Notes under the pieces: generated by a model
Told to the model about the DNA's origin: nothing
Database searches by the model: none
The model's input: only the letters and a program-made list of their open reading frames with translations
Translations under genes and position numbers: made by a program
Part shown: positions 60,159 to 64,000 of the stretch, in pieces
Layout: every line of letters begins with the position of its first letter
Numbering within the stretch: the stretch's first letter is position 1
NCBI RefSeq assembly: GCF_002210285.1
Contig: NZ_MWQE01000009.1
Span: 62,001-126,000 of the forward strand
Direction of reading: 5' to 3'
Origin: Fibrobacter sp. UWR2
GTDB taxonomy: Bacteria > Fibrobacterota > Fibrobacteria > Fibrobacterales > Fibrobacteraceae
DNA length: 64,000 nt

Positions 60159-61535
60159 CTATTTCTTTTCGCGGCCGAACGCAAGGATAATGGCGTTCAC
60201 GATAAATGCCGCCACCATCAGGAAGTCGCCGGTATGCGCGCCGAGTGAACCGGGCAGGGGAGGGCAGAGCTTGCCTGCGAGGGCGAGCGCACCGCCTGCA
60301 ACAATAGCAGACGCAACAAATTTCGGTTTGGCCTTTAGCCCGAGTAAACCCCACAGCACCGGCACAGTGAAGGCTCCCGCGTAGACGGCGAGCGCAAGCA
60401 AGAGCGTGCCGATGATATCCGTGAACACGAGCGCAAGCAACAGCGCTACGATGCCGTTCAGGAGGATTACGATGCGGGCTTTCGCGAGTGGATTTTTTGC
60501 GGAATTCCGGTCTGCAGCGTTGCCCATATCGAAGAGCCTGCAGATGATGACGGAACTGCTGAGCAGCGTGGTGTCGGCGCTGGAGAGTACGACGCTCAGC
60601 AGTGCAAGCGCGAACAGCGGGAGAAGCGCCGGCGGCAAGACTGCATTTGCAATCGCCGTGATGCGGGCTCCTTGCACTTCGCCGAGACTCACGCCATAAA
60701 CGGCGAGGAACCCGATGACAAAAGCCACCGGGATAAGCGTGCAGGCTGCACCTGCAATCGCCTTCTTTGCCGTAGCGACATCTTTTGCGCAGAACATGCG
60801 GCTGAAGATATCGGGGCCAGCGGTGTACGTTGTGCCGTAAGTAAGAATCAGCAGGAACAAGTCGAAGGGCGTGAAGTTTGCATGGAACGGGAAGGGCGGC
60901 GCACTTGCTGCCTGCGTGGCGGCCGTAAGCTGCGCGCCAGATGTCGCGGCGGCTCCACCGAATAGCGCGAAGCCTGCGATAAGCACGAGCCCGGCGATAA
61001 TCAGGCATGCCTGGAAAAAGTCCGTGCGCAAAATCGAAAGCTGGCCGCCCGCGAGCGTGTAGCCCGTAAAGACTGCCGCCGATACGATTGCAGCCGTCGT
61101 GTATTCCATCGGGGTGAATGTCATCAGGAGTTTCGCCGCCGCGATAATCTGCGCTGCCACGATGCCTGTCCAGGCGACAGGAATCACGATGGAGGCTACG
61201 AACCGCGGGCCCTTGCCGTAAAGATTTTCCACAAGGTCGGGGAGCGCGTATTTCCCGTGACTGTATGCGCGGCCCGCAAACGGGATGAGGGCGATGAGCC
61301 CGAGGGCGCCCGTAAGCATGAACCAGCTGGCGGCCCCGCCGAGTTTCATCCCGGAATCGACTGCCCCGATAACGGCCGACCCGCCAAGAATCGTGGCCAC
61401 CAGGCTCCCTGCGACAGCCTTTGCAGAAGCCCCCTTGCGCGCCACGAAAAAGTCGGGAATGTCCTTCACGCGCCGCGCACTGCGCATGGCGATCAATGCC
61501 AGGACAACGAGGTAAATAATCAGTGCTATATTCAT
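60159..61535 (-). CDS. Sodium:solute symporter family protein
   Basis: 458 residues with about 13 membrane helices. Family marks are the early DFFVARKGASAKAVAGSLVATILGGSAVIGAVDSG and AGPDIFSRMFCAKD, typical of SSS (SLC5) transporters. Substrates vary (proline, pantothenate, sugars, sialic acid), and none can be chosen from these motifs. The gene stands alone. The ATG at 61535 has no strong ribosome site. The 100 bases behind its stop contain a poor hairpin (arms 60121-60130 and 60142-60150). Confidence 0.88.
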   Translation of the reverse strand: MNIALIIYLVVLALIAMRSARRVKDIPDFFVARKGASAKAVAGSLVATILGGSAVIGAVDSGMKLGGAASWFMLTGALGLIALIPFAGRAYSHGKYALPDLVENLYGKGPRFVASIVIPVAWTGIVAAQIIAAAKLLMTFTPMEYTTAAIVSAAVFTGYTLAGGQLSILRTDFFQACLIIAGLVLIAGFALFGGAAATSGAQLTAATQAASAPPFPFHANFTPFDLFLLILTYGTTYTAGPDIFSRMFCAKDVATAKKAIAGAACTLIPVAFVIGFLAVYGVSLGEVQGARITAIANAVLPPALLPLFALALLSVVLSSADTTLLSSSVIICRLFDMGNAADRNSAKNPLAKARIVILLNGIVALLLALVFTDIIGTLLLALAVYAGAFTVPVLWGLLGLKAKPKFVASAIVAGGALALAGKLCPPLPGSLGAHTGDFLMVAAFIVNAIILAFGREKK

Positions 61536-61610
61536 AATTCGTGCGGGACAAAAATAATTTTTATTGCCACCGGACAGTTATATTTAGAACCAGAAAGGTA
61601 CTGCTAATCT

Positions 61611-62201
61611 ATGTTCAAGAAATGGATTTTGATTCTGGCGATTGTCATCGAGGTCATTCTCGTTGCAGTATTTTTTGCGGCGGGAGCAAAAATCCAGTCC
61701 TATCATCTTGGCTTCGTGATAGACAAAACTTTCCTGGAAAACATTGCGGCGTGCGAGTTCTATATGACCCTGCGCGATGGCGTATCCGCGTTTGCCTTGT
61801 TCTTCTTGGCCGCTATCCTCTTTTATTGTTGGGGCTTGCGCAAGTCCATAAAGGAGGGGGAAAACAGGGACAAGGGGCCGCTCTGGGGAACCGTCATTTT
61901 CATAGTGACAGCCTTTGTCTTCGCGGTTCCTGAATTGAGCGAACTGCCTACGAGGAACTCGGAAAAAGTGTTTGTACAGATGGAACGCCTCAAGGACAAG
62001 CATACGGAGCATTACAGGTCCGGGAGCTCCTATTACCTCATATTCAGCGGCGGGAAAGACTTGAGGGTGACCTCGAAACGTTACGATTATTCGCGTATCG
62101 GGAATGTCTATTACACGTTCTACCAGGGCGATATCCTTATCCAGGCGCTCCTCACGGACAAGTATACATTGAAAGACCTGGGTGACTCGTACCGCAATTA
62201 G
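61611..62201 (+). CDS. Hypothetical membrane protein
   Basis: 196 residues with three hydrophobic segments (about 4-25, 58-76 and 92-110), then a soluble C-terminal domain of about 85 residues (YYLIFSGGKDLRVTSKRYDYSRIGNVYYTFY). A TATATT lies 29 bases before the ATG. No family recognised. The gene diverges from the SSS symporter and lies 24 bases before the next gene. Confidence 0.75.
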   Translation: MFKKWILILAIVIEVILVAVFFAAGAKIQSYHLGFVIDKTFLENIAACEFYMTLRDGVSAFALFFLAAILFYCWGLRKSIKEGENRDKGPLWGTVIFIVTAFVFAVPELSELPTRNSEKVFVQMERLKDKHTEHYRSGSSYYLIFSGGKDLRVTSKRYDYSRIGNVYYTFYQGDILIQALLTDKYTLKDLGDSYRN

Positions 62202-62225
62202 CCATTGTCAGGTTATATTTATGGT

Positions 62226-63338
62226 ATGGGTATCTTGCGCAATCATGTGCTTTTGGCGCTTTTGCTAGGCGCCTTCCCGCTACCTGCATTGGCGGCGAGC
62301 CTGGATGGCGTTTTTGATGCGGGCTGGACTACGGCGTACCAGTCTGCGGATTCCATAAACCATATGCACCAGCGCCTGCACAATTTGGGCATGGAGCAGG
62401 TGGTGCTGCAGTACGCGGCGGTCGAGAAGACTCACCTGTATTACCCTTCAGCGCTGGACTTTCTGCAGAACACGCAGTATAAGAACAACCAGCTTTTCCC
62501 GAAGAGTATAGAAGCGGCGAAGCTGACGGGGAACAAACTCTGGCTGGGGCTTTACTACGATGGCGAAAACTGGTACACGCCGCCTACGGGCGATCAGCTC
62601 GATACGCTTGCGGCGCGTAACCTGCTGGTGCTCGACGAACTCTATGCGCTTTACGGGAACGAATCGGTAATCGAGGGCGTGTACATTCCGCAAGAGATTG
62701 CGCGTTATTACTGGGATGGCCTCCGGAGCGATGCCACGCCGCTGGCGCTCGCAGGGCGTTTCTTGAATCCGGTCACGAAGGCGGCCCAGGCGAAGGGCTG
62801 GAAGGTGATGGTGGCTCCGTTCTACAACCAGAACCTGGATTCAGCTGGGCAGTTGCAGCCCTTTTTCGAGTCGCTCTTTAAAGAGGGATTCAAACCCGAT
62901 GTCTTGGCGGTGCAAGATGGCGTGGGTGCGAGCGATGCGGGCAGGGCTCATTCCGACACGGCGACGGTGGGCCTTTACGAACTCGCTATCGCGTCTGTTT
63001 GCAAGCATTACGGTGTCGATTTCTGGGTAGACTTGGAACTTTTCCGCACCGACGATTCGCATGCGCTTGCGAGTGGCAAGAGGATTGTGACCCAGATTGA
63101 TACGGCCCGTGCGGCGGGTGCCTCGAAGGTCATCGCCTACGATTTGGCAGTTCTCGGCAATGCCGGGCTCGATTCGCTCGAAAAGTGGCTGACCCGCGAT
63201 ACTACGCAGTCGACGTCTATTAAATTGCCTTGGCCGCGCAATTATGCCCCGCGTAGTTATGGTTCGTATGGGCCCCGGCGCAAGTCGGCGAGTGGCGAAA
63301 AGCGCTACTACAGGCTGAACGGGGCGCGCGTCAAGTAG
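62226..63338 (+). CDS. DUF4434-type TIM-barrel exported protein
   Basis: 370 residues. Signal peptide (ILRNHVLLALLLGAFPLPALA) is followed directly by a glycosidase-like barrel. DGVFDAGWTTAYQSADSINHMHQRL matches the start of DUF4434 proteins, and WLGLYYDGENWYTP and DFWVDLELFRTDD follow. This family resembles glycoside hydrolases and may bind or cut polysaccharide; catalytic residues were not identified. The ATG at 62226 was chosen over a TTG seven codons upstream because the signal peptide starts there; TATATT lies six bases before it, giving a nearly leaderless start. Confidence 0.8.
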   Translation: MGILRNHVLLALLLGAFPLPALAASLDGVFDAGWTTAYQSADSINHMHQRLHNLGMEQVVLQYAAVEKTHLYYPSALDFLQNTQYKNNQLFPKSIEAAKLTGNKLWLGLYYDGENWYTPPTGDQLDTLAARNLLVLDELYALYGNESVIEGVYIPQEIARYYWDGLRSDATPLALAGRFLNPVTKAAQAKGWKVMVAPFYNQNLDSAGQLQPFFESLFKEGFKPDVLAVQDGVGASDAGRAHSDTATVGLYELAIASVCKHYGVDFWVDLELFRTDDSHALASGKRIVTQIDTARAAGASKVIAYDLAVLGNAGLDSLEKWLTRDTTQSTSIKLPWPRNYAPRSYGSYGPRRKSASGEKRYYRLNGARVK

Positions 63339-63383
63339 TTTTTTATTATCGCTATTTTGTATATTCTTGGCGAAGAGGTTATT

Positions 63384-64000
63384 ATGTACCGTTTTTCGCG
63401 CATTTTTTATCGCCGTCTGGCTGCAATCCTTTGTGTTTTCCTCGCTGTTCCCGCACTCGCCTTCGATGTCTCGGTTAAGGCGAACGTCGATAACGCCCAG
63501 GTGTTCGTGGGCGACATGTTCAATTACGAAATCCAGGTGACGGCGCCCGAAAACGCTATCGTGGATTTGCCGAGTTTTGTGGGCAACCTTGGCAGCTTTG
63601 AAGTCAAGGAAATGAAAAACGAAAAAATTACCGAGGGCATGCCCAAGGGTACCGCGAAGTTCGTGTGGCTTGCGACGCTCAACACGTTCGTGAGTGGCGA
63701 TTTTCTCATTGCGCCGCAGCAGGTGAGCGCGGTCGTGGGTAAAGATACGGTCAAGACGAATACCGACCCGGTGGCGGTGAAGGTTTCCATGCGCACCACG
63801 GGCGAAGAGACGGACATTTTGGAAGTGGAAGACCCGCTCGATGACCCGCGCCTGCCGCAGTGGCTCTACATCGTGCTGATTGTTGTGGGCGTGCTGTTGC
63901 TCGTGATCCTCGGTTGGTTCCTGCACAAGAAGTTTGCGAAGCAGGGTGCTGCACCGCGCCTCCCGCCGTACGAGGAGGCCGTGCTTGCGCTCAAGGAACT
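63384..64000 (+). CDS. BatD-like membrane protein, 5' part
   Basis: The frame runs off the window end, with at least 205 residues. Signal peptide (LAAILCVFLAVPALA), then an extracytoplasmic beta-rich domain (FDVSVKANVDNAQVFVGDMFNYEIQVTAPENA), a membrane segment (about 164-186, LYIVLIVVGVLLLVILGWFL) and a cytoplasmic start PRLPPYEEAVLALKEL. The layout matches the BatD/DUF4381 part of the Bat aerotolerance operons, which normally accompany MoxR and VWA-domain BatA/BatB. Partners would lie beyond 64000. Confidence 0.7.
   Translation, partial: MYRFSRIFYRRLAAILCVFLAVPALAFDVSVKANVDNAQVFVGDMFNYEIQVTAPENAIVDLPSFVGNLGSFEVKEMKNEKITEGMPKGTAKFVWLATLNTFVSGDFLIAPQQVSAVVGKDTVKTNTDPVAVKVSMRTTGEETDILEVEDPLDDPRLPQWLYIVLIVVGVLLLVILGWFLHKKFAKQGAAPRLPPYEEAVLALKE

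Overview
The window looks like chromosomal DNA from a member of the Fibrobacterota, close to Fibrobacter. The strongest marker is a serine-rich lipoprotein with a Fibrobacter-type FISUMP (major paralogous) domain at 38541-39497. Other support is a Gram-negative envelope gene set (lptC, lptA, lptB, lpxK, murJ, an Mla-type MCE protein), many Ser/Asp-rich lipoproteins, and several -10 elements of the form TATATTTG, as in the Bacteroidetes/Fibrobacteres group. Most genes use G or C at third codon positions, which is why long open frames lie antisense to many of them. No rRNA, CRISPR array, insertion sequence or prophage was seen. There is one tRNA gene, tRNA-Ser(GCU).

Layout. 1-7300 carries secA, tmk and a membrane metallophosphoesterase as one tight run, then an unknown cytosolic protein and a divergent PRPP synthetase. 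7390-13720 has a repeat-bearing lipoprotein and, on the minus strand, a run of class A PBP, a coiled-coil lipoprotein and a TauE-type permease. 13840-18520 holds the tRNA and then an AT-rich array of seven tandem lipoprotein genes. They share a nearly identical signal-peptide coding segment and mostly a common C-terminus, with divergent middles. 18650-20520 has a small coiled-coil protein, a beta-lactamase-fold protein and a 397-base gap with two copies of a 40-base stem-loop. 20519-34066 is nearly all minus strand: LtaS-like sulfatase, ATP-grasp, glycosyltransferase, flippase, lptC, lptA, lptB, rpoN, hpf, hprK and an MCE protein, then a DksA-type regulator. It combines envelope polymer synthesis and lipopolysaccharide export with sigma-54 and HPr kinase genes.

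34106-41485 contains iorAB (2-oxoacid oxidoreductase without its usual ferredoxin domain), a small lipoprotein, a Nudix/patatin/DUF1653 run, the FISUMP lipoprotein, an EamA transporter and an unknown protein with an internal duplication. 41541-43843 has a YafQ/DinJ-type toxin-antitoxin pair and metY behind a long leader. 43873-53342 has a GroES-type protein, a run of aroC, lpxK and a RavA-like ATPase with altered Walker motifs, a TrkH/TrkA potassium system and murJ. 53410-64000 has a beta-barrel protein, a transglutaminase-fold lipoprotein with a palindrome across its promoter, a glycosyltransferase with a GGDEF-like partner, a DUF4954 beta-helix protein, a tiny M48-like membrane protease, a sodium:solute symporter, a DUF4434 protein and the start of a BatD-like gene cut by the window edge.

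Main theme: most genes serve the cell envelope (secretion, peptidoglycan, lipopolysaccharide export, surface lipoproteins). The best candidate for an undescribed system is the seven-gene lipoprotein array. Its layout of constant ends, variable middles, a conserved small inverted repeat near each 5' end and one member with only the shared leader suggests recombination-driven diversification of surface proteins. All functions are read from sequence motifs only; no database search was run.
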